Positions 34,190 to 43,766 are shown, counted from the stretch's first letter. The stretch is DNA of 64,000 nucleotides from Streptomyces aquilus (GCF_003955715.1 NZ_CP034463.1:4402001-4466000); one strand, 5' to 3'. Notes: generated by a model not told the origin, from the letters alone. Program-made: numbers and translations.

Positions 34190-36445
34190 TTGCCCAGGTT
34201 CAGTGTCATCGTCCCCGCGTACCAGGTTCAGGCGTATCTGCACGAGTGTCTGGAGTCGGTGCTCTCCCAGTCGTACCCCGATCTGGAGCTGATCGCCGTC
34301 GACGACCGCTCGCCGGACGCCTGCGGGGAGATCGTCGACGAGTTCGCCGCCCGCGACCCCCGGGTGCGGCCGGTCCACCTCGCCGAGAACCGGGGGCCCG
34401 GCCCGGCGCGCAACGCCGGTCTCGCGGTGGCGACGGGTGACTACGTGGTGTTCCTCGACGGCGACGACACCCTCACCCCGGACGCGCTGCGGGCGATCTC
34501 CGACCGGCTGAAGGAGACGGGCGAGCCGGACGTGCTGGTCCACGACCACGCGATCGTCGACTGGCGAGGCGCAACCGCCCGGACGGCGCCGGCGCTCCTG
34601 CTCACCGAGCAGGGTCCGGCGCCGTTCCGCCTGGAGGACCGTCCCGGGCTGCTGCGGGCGACCACGGTGGTGTGGGACAAGGTGTACCGCCGGGAGTTCG
34701 TGGAGCGCGAGGGCTTCCGCTTCCCGCCGGGCCGCTACGAGGACACGCCCTGGACGTGTCCGGTCCTGATGACGGCGGAGACGATCGCGACGCTGGACCG
34801 GGTGTGTGTGCACCACCGGCAGCGGCGCGTCACCGACACCCGCGATCATTTCGAACTCTTCGACCAGTACGACCGGCTCTTCGCGTTCCTCGACCAGCAC
34901 CCCGAACTCGGCCGGTGGCGGCCCGTGTTGTTCCGCCGCATGGTCGACCGGCTGACGGCGGTGTTCACCGACCGGCACCGGCTGCCGCGGGCCGCTCGCG
35001 CCGAGTTCCTGGGCCGGGCCCGCGACCACTACCGCCGCTACCGCGCCCCGGGCCACCGGGTGCCGTTGCGCGCACGCCTGCGCCACACCCTGGTCCGACT
35101 GAACCTGCACCGCGTCTACCGCGCGCTGGAGTTGGCCAAGAGGCTCAGCCACCGGACCACGGCCCGCACCGCCCGCCTGGCCGGCGCCCTGCGCACCGCG
35201 TCCCTCCGGCTCCACTATCGCGTCCAGCTTCGCCTCCCGCTGCACGAGGACCGCGCGGTCTTCTCGGCGTACGGGGACCGCGGCCACGGCGGCGACCCGG
35301 GCGCCCTGGAGTCGGCGTTCCGCGAGCTCGCCCCGCACATCCGCACCGCGTGGATCGCCGCCCCCGAGCACCATCACACGATCCCGACCGCCACCCGCCG
35401 GCTGCGCCCCGGCACCGCCGCCTACTGGACGGCGCTGGCCCGCTCCAAGTACCTCGTCGGCAACGCCGAGTTCGACCCCCGCCTGGTCAAGCGCCCCGGC
35501 CAGACCGTCGTCCAGACCCGACACGGCACGCCCCTCAAGCACATGGGCCTGGACCTCCTCGAACACCCCGCCGCCGCACAGGACATGGACGTCACGGCCC
35601 TCCTCGACGACGTCGACAAGTGGGACTACGTCCTGTCCGCCAACCGGCACTCCACCCTGACCTGGGAGCGCGTCTTCCCCGGCGGCTACACCACCCTTCC
35701 GTACGGCAGCCCCCGCAACGACGTGTTCCAGCGGGCCACTTCGCAGGACGTGCGACGGCTGCGCGAGCGGCTCGGCATCCCGGAGGGGACGGTCGCGATC
35801 CTGTACGCGCCGACCCACCGCGACTACCGCCGCACCCAGCGCGCCACTCTCGATCTCGACCGCGTCCTGCGCCGACTGGGCCCCCGCTTCGTCGTGCTGG
35901 CCCGCGCCCACCACCGTTACGAGGGTCCGCTCGCCGCCGACTCGGCCCGGGTCCTCGATGTCACCGGTCATCCGAGCGTGGAGTCCCTCTGCCTGGCCTC
36001 GGACGCCCTGGTCACCGACTACTCGTCCCTGATGTTCGACTACGCGGGCCTCGACCGGCCGATCGTGATCCACGCCACCGACGACGACTACGCGGCGTAC
36101 GAGGCGGCCCGCGGCACCTACTTCGACCTGCGCTCCTTCCCGCCGGGCGCGGTCGCGCGCAGCGAGGACGAGCTGATCGACATCTTCGCCACCGGGCACT
36201 GGCGCGGTTCCCGCTCCGCCCAGCTGCGCTCGGCGTTCCGCGAGCGCTTCTGCCCGTACGACGACGGGCGCGCCGCCGAGCGGGTCGTACGCCGTGTCGT
36301 GCTGGGCGAGACGGAGCTGCCGCCGGTGGTGCCGCTCGCCGAGCGGTACCCGGTGCCGTCCGCGGCGGCGGAACTGGGGCACTCCCCGCTGACGACGGTG
36401 CCGCGGCCGGCGTCGCCCGCCGCCGCGCTCACCGAGAACATCTGA
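34190..36445 (+). CDS. Bifunctional GT2 glycosyltransferase / CDP-glycerol glycerophosphotransferase
   Basis: A 751-residue two-domain enzyme. Residues 1 to about 230 are a GT-A fold family 2 transferase (FSVIVPAYQVQAYLHECLESV, AVDDRS, FLDGDDTLTPDAL). From about 370 there is a TagB/TagF-like domain: TRHGTPLKHMG, GSPRNDVF, ILYAPTHRDYR, TDYSSLMFDYA. Such fusions build poly(glycerol-phosphate) or related wall teichoic-acid-like polymers in the cytoplasm before export. The start is TTG at 34190; no other in-frame start lies close. TagGH-like exporter genes lie about 8 kb downstream on the same strand. Confidence 0.92.
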   Translation: MPRFSVIVPAYQVQAYLHECLESVLSQSYPDLELIAVDDRSPDACGEIVDEFAARDPRVRPVHLAENRGPGPARNAGLAVATGDYVVFLDGDDTLTPDALRAISDRLKETGEPDVLVHDHAIVDWRGATARTAPALLLTEQGPAPFRLEDRPGLLRATTVVWDKVYRREFVEREGFRFPPGRYEDTPWTCPVLMTAETIATLDRVCVHHRQRRVTDTRDHFELFDQYDRLFAFLDQHPELGRWRPVLFRRMVDRLTAVFTDRHRLPRAARAEFLGRARDHYRRYRAPGHRVPLRARLRHTLVRLNLHRVYRALELAKRLSHRTTARTARLAGALRTASLRLHYRVQLRLPLHEDRAVFSAYGDRGHGGDPGALESAFRELAPHIRTAWIAAPEHHHTIPTATRRLRPGTAAYWTALARSKYLVGNAEFDPRLVKRPGQTVVQTRHGTPLKHMGLDLLEHPAAAQDMDVTALLDDVDKWDYVLSANRHSTLTWERVFPGGYTTLPYGSPRNDVFQRATSQDVRRLRERLGIPEGTVAILYAPTHRDYRRTQRATLDLDRVLRRLGPRFVVLARAHHRYEGPLAADSARVLDVTGHPSVESLCLASDALVTDYSSLMFDYAGLDRPIVIHATDDDYAAYEAARGTYFDLRSFPPGAVARSEDELIDIFATGHWRGSRSAQLRSAFRERFCPYDDGRAAERVVRRVVLGETELPPVVPLAERYPVPSAAAELGHSPLTTVPRPASPAAALTENI

Positions 36446-36550
36446 CCGACCCCTCGCCACCGGAGTCCGTATGCCGTCCAGCCCGTCCCGGCCCACCCCG
36501 ACCCGGCCGTCCACCTGGCGTCCGGCCGGGCGGCCCGGCCGCTGAGAAAA

Positions 36551-36587
36551 CGCGAAGGGCCGGTGCGGTCAGCACCGGCCCTTCGCG
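36551..36587. terminator. Bidirectional terminator between the wall-polymer and ohr genes
   Basis: A perfect 16-bp stem: CGCGAAGGGCCGGTGC (36551-36566) with GCACCGGCCCTTCGCG (36572-36587), five-base loop. AAAA at 36547-36550 gives a U-tract on the minus strand. It lies 13 bases past the ohr stop. Confidence 0.92.
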
Positions 36588-36599
36588 CATGCCCGACGA

Positions 36600-37013
<414 letters not shown>

Positions 37014-37093
37014 GGAAAACCAGTCCTCTCGGAGGTCGTGACTCGGTGTTCGCGACCCGGGGGCCTCGAACCGACGACCACAAGTAGAGCACA

Positions 37094-37119
37094 CAATTCA
37101 ATTGCACACAACTAAATTG
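37094..37119. promoter_or_regulatory. OhrR operator candidates
   Basis: CAATTCAATTG at 37094-37104 is a perfect odd palindrome and CAACTAAATTG at 37109-37119 a weaker copy, in the most A/T-rich part of the ohr-ohrR gap. OhrR proteins recognise TACAATT-AATTGTA-like sequences, so these fit. Two sites would let OhrR repress both genes. Confidence 0.75.
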
Positions 37120-37142
37120 AGTCCACGAGCTATTCTGGAGAC

Positions 37143-37604
37143 ATGACCACGCCCACGAGCGACTGGCTCCGCCTCGACCAGCAGATCTGCTTCTCCCTGC
37201 ACGCCGCGTCCCGCGCCTTCAACGGCGTCTACCGCGTGATCCTCAAGGACCTGGGGCTCACGTATCCCCAGTACCTGGTGATGCTGGTCCTGTGGGAGCG
37301 GGGCGACCTGCCGGTCAAGAAGCTGGGCGAGCACCTGCGCCTCGACTCCGGCACCCTCTCGCCGCTGCTCAAGCGGCTGGAGGCGGCCGGCCTGGTCCGC
37401 CGGGAGCGCAGCGCGCGCGACGAGCGGTCGGTGGAGGTACGGCTCACCGACGAGGGCACGGCCCTGCGTGAGTCCGCCCTCCAGGTGCCCCGCCGCATCG
37501 CCGCCGCGACCGGCTTCGACGTCGACGAGATCCGGGCCCTGCGGTCCCGGCTGGACGAGCTGACGACGGCACTGGACGCGGCGGCGCTGGAAGAGAAGGC
37601 CTGA
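37143..37604 (+). CDS. ohrR: MarR-family organic peroxide sensor OhrR
   Basis: A 153-residue MarR regulator. Cys16 in [18 protein letters not shown] matches the peroxide-sensing cysteine of OhrR proteins. The winged helix covers about residues 35-105 ([30 protein letters not shown]). Reduced OhrR represses; oxidation at the cysteine releases DNA. It diverges from ohr and shares the operator region. Confidence 0.95.
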   Translation: MTTPTSDWLRLDQQICFSLHAASRAFNGVYRVILKDLGLTYPQYLVMLVLWERGDLPVKKLGEHLRLDSGTLSPLLKRLEAAGLVRRERSARDERSVEVRLTDEGTALRESALQVPRRIAAATGFDVDEIRALRSRLDELTTALDAAALEEKA

Positions 37605-37673
37605 GCGAATCGCACCCCGTACGCGCACGTATGGGCGTGAATGAGGCATTCGTACGGCTTACGATCCGCCGTG

Positions 37674-38930
37674 ATGAACCGCCCCCTGCTCCGGCTCGGC
37701 GCCGCCTGGCTCGCCACCCGCGCCCTGATGCTGTGGCTGCTCGCCCACGACACGCTGCCGCTGCTGGGCGGCGGTGGCGTCGCCCGTGAGGTGTGGCGGC
37801 TGTACGGCCACTGGTACGGCGTCCTGTCCGCCGGCGCCTTCCCCGCGCACGACCCGCTGTGGCAGTACCCGCCGGGCGCGGCCCCGGTCCTGCTGTCCCC
37901 GGCCCTCCTGCCCGGCCTGACGTACTTCCGGGCGTTCGTGGCCCTGACGCTCCTCTCCGACGCGGCGATCACGTACGCGCTGTCCCGCGCGGGCACGCGT
38001 CCGGGGCGCAGCCTGCGCGGCGCGGCCCTGTGGACCGGCGGCCTCCCGCTCCTCCTCCACGTCCCGCTCGCCCGCTACGACGTGCAGGTCACCGCCCTTG
38101 CCGTCATCGCGCTGTTGACGTTGCCGCGCTCCACGCGTGCGTGCGGCGCGTTCGCGGCGCTGGGCGCGCTGGTGAAGGTGTGGCCGGTGCTGGTGCTGCT
38201 GGGCGTGGAGCCGGGCCGTGCGACGCGGTCGGTGGGGCGGTGGGCGGCGCTGACGGGAGCGGCTGCCCTGGCCGTCCTGCTGGCCCGCTTCGACAACAGC
38301 TTCGCGTTCCTGCGCCAACAGGGCGGGCGGGGCATACAGATCGAGTCGCTGGGCGGCACGGCCCTCGGCCTCGCGACCCACGCCGACTGGCCGGGCACGG
38401 TCCGCTACCAGTACGGGGCGCTGGAGTACACGGGCCCGTACGTGCCCCTCGTCGCGCACGCCTCGCTGGCCGCCACGGCGGTCGCCTTCGCACTCCTGCT
38501 GTGGTGGCGGGTGCGGGCACGGCACCGGACCCCGACGACCCCCTGCGACGCGGCGCTCACGGCCGTACTCCTGTTCACGGTCACCAGCCGGGTGATCAGC
38601 CCGCAGTACATGATCTGGCTGCTGGGCCTGGCGGCCGTGTGCCTGACCTCGCGGCACACCGCTCAGCGGCCGGTCGCCGCGCTGATCGTGGCGGCGACGG
38701 CGGTCAGTGCGGTGGTGTACCCGGTGCTGTACGCCGAGGTGGCGGCGGCGACCTGGACGGGCTGCGCGCTGATGGTCGTCCGCAACGGCCTGCTGGTGTG
38801 GGCGGCGGCACTGTCGTACACCCGGCTGTGGCGCACCACGGCCGCCGGACGGGCACCGCTGCCCGCTCACACGCGTTCACAGGACAGATCCACAGGCGTC
38901 CCCGGCGGGGTGCCGCGCCTGGTTGACTGA
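37674..38930 (+). CDS. Polytopic membrane glycosyltransferase, GT87/DUF2029-like
   Basis: A 418-residue protein with about ten hydrophobic helices. Residues just after TM1 ([34 protein letters not shown]) and the repeated pattern of loops resemble polyprenol-phosphate-mannose-using GT87 mannosyltransferases. [18 protein letters not shown] near residue 305 is the typical conserved segment of that family. Start ATG 37674, with GTG 37671 possible; no clear ribosome binding site. It may decorate wall polymers outside the membrane. Confidence 0.8.
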   Translation: MNRPLLRLGAAWLATRALMLWLLAHDTLPLLGGGGVAREVWRLYGHWYGVLSAGAFPAHDPLWQYPPGAAPVLLSPALLPGLTYFRAFVALTLLSDAAITYALSRAGTRPGRSLRGAALWTGGLPLLLHVPLARYDVQVTALAVIALLTLPRSTRACGAFAALGALVKVWPVLVLLGVEPGRATRSVGRWAALTGAAALAVLLARFDNSFAFLRQQGGRGIQIESLGGTALGLATHADWPGTVRYQYGALEYTGPYVPLVAHASLAATAVAFALLLWWRVRARHRTPTTPCDAALTAVLLFTVTSRVISPQYMIWLLGLAAVCLTSRHTAQRPVAALIVAATAVSAVVYPVLYAEVAAATWTGCALMVVRNGLLVWAAALSYTRLWRTTAAGRAPLPAHTRSQDRSTGVPGGVPRLVD

Positions 38931-38973
38931 CAGCAGCTCCACCATGCTCCACCTGACGAGGGGACGGCCGTAC

Positions 38974-39954
38974 ATGACCTGGCTGATCACCGGCGGCGCC
39001 GGATACATCGGGGCACACGTCGTGCGCGCGATGACCGAGGCGGGCGAGCGCACGGTGGTGTACGACGACCTGTCGACGGGGATCGCCGAGCGGGTGCCGG
39101 ACGGGGTGCCGCTGGTGGTCGGCTCCACGCTGGACGCGGAGCGGGTGGCGCGCGCGCTGACCGACCACGCGGTCACCGGGGTCGTGCATCTGGCGGCGAA
39201 GAAGCAGGTCGGCGAGTCGGTCGACCTGCCGCTGCACTACTACCGGGAGAACGTGGAAGGCCTGCGCGTCCTGCTGGAGCAGGTCACCGCGGCCGGGGTG
39301 CCGTCCTTCGTGTTCTCCTCCTCGGCGGCGGTGTACGGCATGCCGGACGTGGAGCTGGTGACCGAGGAGACGCCGTGCGTGCCGCTGTCGCCGTACGGCG
39401 AGACGAAACTGGCGGGCGAATGGCTGGTCCGCGCGACGGGCCGGGCGACAGGCCTCGCCACCGCCTCCCTGCGCTACTTCAACGTGGCGGGCGCGGCCAC
39501 CCCCGCCCTCGCCGACACGGGCGTCTTCAACCTCGTCCCGATGGTCTTCGAGAAGCTCACGGAGAACGCGGCCCCCCGCATCTTCGGCGACGACTACCCG
39601 ACGCCGGACGGCACCTGTGTCCGCGACTACATCCACGTGGTCGACCTGGCCGAGGCCCACGTGACGACGGCCCGCGCGCTGCGCTCCGCCCCCGGCCGCG
39701 ACCTCACCCTCAACATCGGCCGCGGCGAGGGCGTCTCCGTCCGCGAGATGATCGACCACATCAACGCCGTGACGGGCCATCACCGCCCCCCGACCGTTCA
39801 CCCCCGCCGCCCCGGCGACCCGGCCCGCGTGGTCGCCTCCGCCGACCGCATCACGACGGAACTCGGCTGGAAGGCCAGACACGACGTCCAGGACATGATC
39901 ACGTCGGCCTGGGAGGGCTGGGTACGACTGCACCCGGAGGCGGCCCGCGACTGA
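38974..39954 (+). CDS. galE: UDP-glucose 4-epimerase
   Basis: A 326-residue extended short-chain dehydrogenase. NAD-binding GGAGYIG (7-13), catalytic serine in FSSSAAVYG, and Tyr141-xxx-Lys145 (YGETK) are all present. It interconverts UDP-glucose and UDP-galactose. No other Leloir genes (galK, galT) are near, so it probably supplies UDP-Gal for cell-envelope polymers. GAGGGGA lies about 12 bases before the ATG. Confidence 0.94.
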   Translation: MTWLITGGAGYIGAHVVRAMTEAGERTVVYDDLSTGIAERVPDGVPLVVGSTLDAERVARALTDHAVTGVVHLAAKKQVGESVDLPLHYYRENVEGLRVLLEQVTAAGVPSFVFSSSAAVYGMPDVELVTEETPCVPLSPYGETKLAGEWLVRATGRATGLATASLRYFNVAGAATPALADTGVFNLVPMVFEKLTENAAPRIFGDDYPTPDGTCVRDYIHVVDLAEAHVTTARALRSAPGRDLTLNIGRGEGVSVREMIDHINAVTGHHRPPTVHPRRPGDPARVVASADRITTELGWKARHDVQDMITSAWEGWVRLHPEAARD

Positions 39955-39958
39955 GCGC

Positions 39959-40046
39959 GGCGGCCGGCCTCCCAGCCCCGGACGGCCGGCCTCCCGGCCC
40001 CGGACGACCGGCCTCCCGGCCCCGGACGACCGGCCGCCCGGGCCCG
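39959..40046. repeat. Four 22-bp tandem repeats in the galE/ADP-ribosylglycohydrolase gap
   Basis: Units begin at 39959, 39981, 40003 and 40025; each has the form GAC-GACCGGCCTCCCGGCCCCG, with copies two and three nearly identical. Each unit carries a small CCGG..CCGG palindrome. A CCCCAG-rich run (about 40070-40105) follows. The array fills most of the 176-bp intergenic space. Confidence 0.88.
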
Positions 40047-40130
40047 GCGGCCCGCCGCCCGACCCCGGCTTCCAGCTCCCAGCCCCCAGCCCCCAGCCCC
40101 AACGGCCCGCCGCCCGGCTAGCCTGCCCGG

Positions 40131-41135
40131 ATGACCGACCTCGGCGAGACCGCCCCCGACCGCACTCCCGATCCCGCCCTCGACCGCGCCCTTGGCTGTG
40201 TCATCGGTTCGGCCGTCGGGGACGCGCTGGGCGCGCCCTTCGAGTTCGGCCCCGAGGGCGCCTTCTCGGCGCGTTTCCCGCGGCCGGGGCACGGGGGCGA
40301 GATGTGCGGGGGCGGCGGCTGGGACCCCGGCGAGGCCACGGACGACACGCAGCTGGCCGTCCTGACGGCGGAGTCGCTGCTGGAGTGCGGCGGCCTCGAA
40401 CCGCCGGACGTGTTCGACCGGTTCCGGCGCTGGGCGGCGGCGGAGCCGAAGGACATCGGCTTGCAGACAGAAGCCGTGCTGACCAGCGGCGATCCCTGGG
40501 ACCTGGCCGCCGCCCTGCACTTCCAGACGAACCAACGGGCGGCGGGGAACGGTGCGTTGATGCGGGCGGCCCCCTCCGCCGTCTACTTCGCGCGCCAGGG
40601 GCGGGAGGCCACCATGGCCGCCGCCCGCCGGCTCTCCGCCCTCACCCACGGCGACCGCGCCGCCTGGGAAGGCACCGCCGTCCTGCACGAGTCGATCCGC
40701 GTCGCCCTCTCCGGCGCCGACCCGCTGGCCGCGCTCCCGGCCACCCTCGCCGCCGTCCACCCCGACCACCGCGCCCGCTACGCCACCGTCCTCGCCCCCG
40801 ACTGGCACCCCGACCACGCGACCGAGTTCAACGGCGCCGTCTGGCCCTGCCTCGGCTCGGCCGTGTGGGCCCTGCGCACCACCTCCTCCTACGAGGACGC
40901 CGTACGCGCCGCGATCGACCTCGGCGGCGACACGGACACCGTCGCCGCGGTGACCGGGGCCCTGGCGGGAGCCGTGCACGGGCTGGGCGCCGTCCCCGAA
41001 CGCTGGACCGAGGCGCTCCACGTCCCGCTGCCCGGCTTCGCCGGGCGGACCCTGCGCACACCGGACCTGGCGGACCTCACACGGCGGCTCTGGGCGGCCG
41101 GACACCCCCGGCGCCGAGACCTACAGCGCCTGTAG
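40131..41135 (+). CDS. ADP-ribosylglycohydrolase (DraG family)
   Basis: A 334-residue DraG/ARH-fold hydrolase. Metal-binding signatures are present: GSAVGDALGAPFE, TDDT (70-73), GNGALMRAAP and GGDTDTVAAVTGALAGA (about 264-280). It removes ADP-ribose from proteins or acts on related metabolites using two Mg ions. No dinitrogenase reductase is present, so a DraG role in nitrogen fixation is excluded; the target is unknown. No DraT or ART gene was seen beside it. Confidence 0.92.
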   Translation: MTDLGETAPDRTPDPALDRALGCVIGSAVGDALGAPFEFGPEGAFSARFPRPGHGGEMCGGGGWDPGEATDDTQLAVLTAESLLECGGLEPPDVFDRFRRWAAAEPKDIGLQTEAVLTSGDPWDLAAALHFQTNQRAAGNGALMRAAPSAVYFARQGREATMAAARRLSALTHGDRAAWEGTAVLHESIRVALSGADPLAALPATLAAVHPDHRARYATVLAPDWHPDHATEFNGAVWPCLGSAVWALRTTSSYEDAVRAAIDLGGDTDTVAAVTGALAGAVHGLGAVPERWTEALHVPLPGFAGRTLRTPDLADLTRRLWAAGHPRRRDLQRL

Positions 41136-41179
41136 CACCTACCGCACCTACTGCACCCACCGCACCCACCGCACCTACA
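41135..41179. repeat. Five 9-bp tandem repeats across two convergent gene ends
   Basis: Units GCACCTACC, GCACCTACT, GCACCCACC, GCACCCACC and GCACCTACA at 41135-41179. The array begins at the last base of the ADP-ribosylglycohydrolase stop and includes the tetR stop codon (41175-41177), so the downstream ends of both genes lie in repeats. Confidence 0.9.
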
Positions 41180-41801
41180 GCGCCTTGATCGCCGCCGCGG
41201 TGGAGCGCGCCAGCGCGTCCAGGTAGCCCTTCGGGAGCTTCGGGCTGCGGATCACGACCGAGCGCCAGTACAGCGGCCCGGAGATCAGGTCGAGGGCCAG
41301 TTCGTCGTCGGGGCCCACCCGGACCTCACCGCGCTGCTCCGCCGCCACGATGATCTTGCTGGCGACGCCCTCCTGCCCGTCCCGCAGCGCCTTCTGCACG
41401 GCTTCCGCGATCTCGGGATTGCGCGCCGCCTCCGCCTGGAGGTCCGGCAGGATCTGCGAGGCCACGGGATGCCGCAGCGCCCGGGACGTCAGCTCGTACA
41501 GCAGCCGCAGGTCGCTCTCCAGCGCGCCCGTGTCCGGAGCCGGCAGCCCCTGCACGGCGAGCGCCGACACCACGTCCAGCACCAGATGCAGCTTGGAACG
41601 CCAGCGGCGGTACACCGCCGTCTTGCCCACGCCCGCCCGCCGCGCGATCCCCTCGATGGACATCCGCGCGTAGCCGACCGCCGCGAGCTCCTCGAAGACG
41701 GCCGCCCGGATGGCTTCCGTCACATCCTCCCGCAGGACGGCCGCTCCGGCGGGCGCCCGGCGGCGCGGACGCGTCTGAGGCTCGTCGGCGTTCGTCGTCA
41801 T
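41175..41801 (-). CDS. TetR-family transcriptional repressor
   Basis: A 208-residue regulator with a canonical TetR HTH (residues about 28-70: AVFEELAAVGYARMSIEGIARRAGVGKTAVYRRWRSK). The ligand domain ends IRSPKLPKGYLDALARSTAAAIKAL. It diverges from the TagGH-like exporter; the 170-bp gap holds two related palindromes. Start ATG 41801 is preferred over 41813. Probably represses itself and the exporter; ligand unknown. Confidence 0.92.
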   Translation of the reverse strand: MTTNADEPQTRPRRRAPAGAAVLREDVTEAIRAAVFEELAAVGYARMSIEGIARRAGVGKTAVYRRWRSKLHLVLDVVSALAVQGLPAPDTGALESDLRLLYELTSRALRHPVASQILPDLQAEAARNPEIAEAVQKALRDGQEGVASKIIVAAEQRGEVRVGPDDELALDLISGPLYWRSVVIRSPKLPKGYLDALARSTAAAIKAL

Positions 41802-41821
41802 GCCGTCCAGCATAGGGCGTT

Positions 41822-41847
41822 ACGACGAAACGGTTGCGTTCCGACGT
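41822..41847. promoter_or_regulatory. TetR operator candidate 1
   Basis: An imperfect 26-bp palindrome with half-sites ACGACGAAACG and CGTTCCGACGT around GTTG. It begins 20 bases upstream of the tetR start. It shares the pattern ACGxCGxxACG with the second site 48 bases away. Confidence 0.65.
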
Positions 41848-41869
41848 CGAATCGGCCTACGCTCACGTT

Positions 41870-41895
41870 GCGACGATACGGTCCCGTCCCGACGT
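41870..41895. promoter_or_regulatory. TetR operator candidate 2
   Basis: A second 26-bp palindrome: GCGACGATACGG and CCGTCCCGACGT halves around TC. The 48-bp centre spacing is close to whole helical turns. Together the two sites suggest control of both divergent transcripts. Confidence 0.65.
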
Positions 41896-41971
41896 AAGAG
41901 AACGCAAAGAGAAGCGTAAGGAAACGCCGGGCGCCGACCCCTTCCGTACCCCCCAAGTGAAAGCAGCGGAT

Positions 41972-42892
41972 GTGAGCCAGGTCCTCCACACACCGCCCTC
42001 GGCACCGGCACCCCCGGTCGAGGCCGACCTCGCGGCCCTCGCCGCCCGCCACGGTCTCTCGGTCAGCGGTGCCCGCCCGACCCTGCCCGAGTACATCCGG
42101 CAGCTGTGGGCCAGGCGCCACTTCATCACCGCGTTCTCGACCGCCAAGCTCACCGCCCAGTACAGCCAGGCGAAGCTCGGCCAGATCTGGCAGGTGATGA
42201 ACCCGCTGCTCAACGCGGCGGTCTACTTCCTCATCTTCGGTGTGCTCCTCGGCACCAAGAAGGGCGTGCCGGACTACGTCCCGTTCCTGGTGACGGGCGT
42301 GTTCATCTGGACGTTCACGCAGAGCTCGATCCTGGCGGGCACCCGCGCGATCTCCGGCAACCTCGGCCTGGTGCGCGCCCTGCACTTCCCGCGGGCCGCG
42401 CTGCCGATCTCGTTCTGCCTCCAGCAGCTCCAGCAGTTGCTGTTCTCCATGTGCGCCCTGGCCGTGATCCTGCTCTGCTTCGGGGTGCCGGTGGCGGTGT
42501 CCTGGGTGCTGGCGGTCCCGGCGCTGGTCCTGCAGTTCGTGTTCAACGCCGGCGTCTCGATGGTCATGGCCCGGCTCGGCGCCAAGACCCCGGACATCGC
42601 GCAGCTGATGCCGTTCGTCCTGCGCACCTGGATGTACGTCTCGGGCGTCATGTGGAGCATCGAGCACCTGGCCAGCAAGCACAGCGACTGGCCGTCGTGG
42701 GTGGTCCCCGTCCTCCAGGCCAACCCGGCCGCGGTCTACATCGACCTGATGCGCTTCGCGCTGATCGACAGCTTCCACTCCAGCCAACTGCCCGCCCACG
42801 TGTGGCTGATCGCGACGGGCTGGGCCCTGCTCGCCGGAGTCGGCGGCTTCATCTACTTCTGGAAGGCTGAGGAGACGTACGGCCGTGGCTGA
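41972..42892 (+). CDS. ABC-2 polysaccharide export permease (TagG/Wzm-like)
   Basis: A 306-residue membrane protein of the ABC-2 family. An amphipathic N-terminal part (LPEYIRQLWARRHFITAFSTAKLTAQYSQAKLGQIWQVMNPLLNAAVYFLIFGVLLG) is the standard TagG/Wzm interface. About six helices follow. GTG at 41972 with GCGGA upstream is preferred; in-frame starts at 41957 and further up are possible, but reach into operator DNA. It overlaps the ATPase gene by eight bases. Confidence 0.9.
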   Translation: MSQVLHTPPSAPAPPVEADLAALAARHGLSVSGARPTLPEYIRQLWARRHFITAFSTAKLTAQYSQAKLGQIWQVMNPLLNAAVYFLIFGVLLGTKKGVPDYVPFLVTGVFIWTFTQSSILAGTRAISGNLGLVRALHFPRAALPISFCLQQLQQLLFSMCALAVILLCFGVPVAVSWVLAVPALVLQFVFNAGVSMVMARLGAKTPDIAQLMPFVLRTWMYVSGVMWSIEHLASKHSDWPSWVVPVLQANPAAVYIDLMRFALIDSFHSSQLPAHVWLIATGWALLAGVGGFIYFWKAEETYGRG

Positions 42893-43766
42893 GAACATCG
42901 ACGAGAACTTCCCCACCGTCATCGACGCGAACGCTCCCACCGTCATCGACACGAACGCCCCCACCGTCATCGCCGACAACGTCGACATCGTCTACCGCGT
43001 CAACGGCACCGGCGCCGGCAAGGGCTCCGCGACCGCCGCCCTCAACCGGATCATGCGCCGCAAGCAGACCGAGAAGGCGTCCGGCGTCCGCAAGGTGCAC
43101 GCGGTCAAGAAGGTGTCGTTCGTCGCCTACAAGGGCGAGGCCATCGGGCTCATCGGCACCAACGGCTCCGGCAAGTCGACCCTGCTGAAGGCGGTCGCGG
43201 GCCTGCTCCCCGTGGAGAGCGGCGCCATCTACACCGACGGCCAGCCCTCCCTCCTCGGCGTGAACGCGGCCCTGATGGGCGACCTCACCGGCGAGCGCAA
43301 CGTCTACCTCGGCGGCCTCGCGATGGGCATGTCCCGCGAGCAGATCAAGGAGCGCTACCAGGAGATCGTCGACTTCTCCGGCATCAACGAGAAGGGCGAC
43401 TTCATCACCCTGCCCATGCGCACGTACTCCTCCGGCATGGGCGCCCGGCTCCGCTTCTCCATCGCCGCCGCCAAGGACCACGACGTCCTCCTGATCGACG
43501 AGGCCCTCGCCACCGGCGACCGCTCCTTCCAGAAGCGTTCCGAGCAGCGCATCCGCGAGCTGCGCAAGCATGCCGGCACGGTGTTCCTGGTCAGCCACAA
43601 CAACAAGTCGATCCGCGACACCTGCGACCGGGTGCTGTGGCTGGAGCGCGGCGAGCTGCGCATGGACGGCCCCACCGAGGACGTCCTGAAGGAGTACGAG
43701 GCCTTCACCGGCGACAAGACACCCACCAAGCCCAAGGCCAAGCCGAAGCCGAAGGTCACCGTCTAG
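42885..43766 (+). CDS. ABC polysaccharide export ATPase (TagH/Wzt-like)
   Basis: A 293-residue ATPase starting at GTG 42885. Walker A GTNGSGKST, signature YSSGMGARLRFSIA and Walker B DVLLIDEAL identify the TagH/Wzt export class; the signature deviates from LSGGQ as usual there. An N-terminal repetitive segment PTVIDANAPTVIDTNAPTVIA precedes the ATPase domain, and a Lys/Pro-rich tail TKPKAKPKPKVTV ends it. With the upstream permease it exports lipid-linked wall polymer. The stop overlaps the convergent gtrA stop by four bases. Confidence 0.93.
   Translation: MAENIDENFPTVIDANAPTVIDTNAPTVIADNVDIVYRVNGTGAGKGSATAALNRIMRRKQTEKASGVRKVHAVKKVSFVAYKGEAIGLIGTNGSGKSTLLKAVAGLLPVESGAIYTDGQPSLLGVNAALMGDLTGERNVYLGGLAMGMSREQIKERYQEIVDFSGINEKGDFITLPMRTYSSGMGARLRFSIAAAKDHDVLLIDEALATGDRSFQKRSEQRIRELRKHAGTVFLVSHNNKSIRDTCDRVLWLERGELRMDGPTEDVLKEYEAFTGDKTPTKPKAKPKPKVTV
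42912..42971. repeat. 24-bp in-frame tandem repeats at the TagH-like N-terminus
   Basis: Two complete and one partial copy encoding PTVIDANA, PTVIDTNA and PTVI. The nucleotide copies differ at only a few positions, implying recent duplication. Confidence 0.88.
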
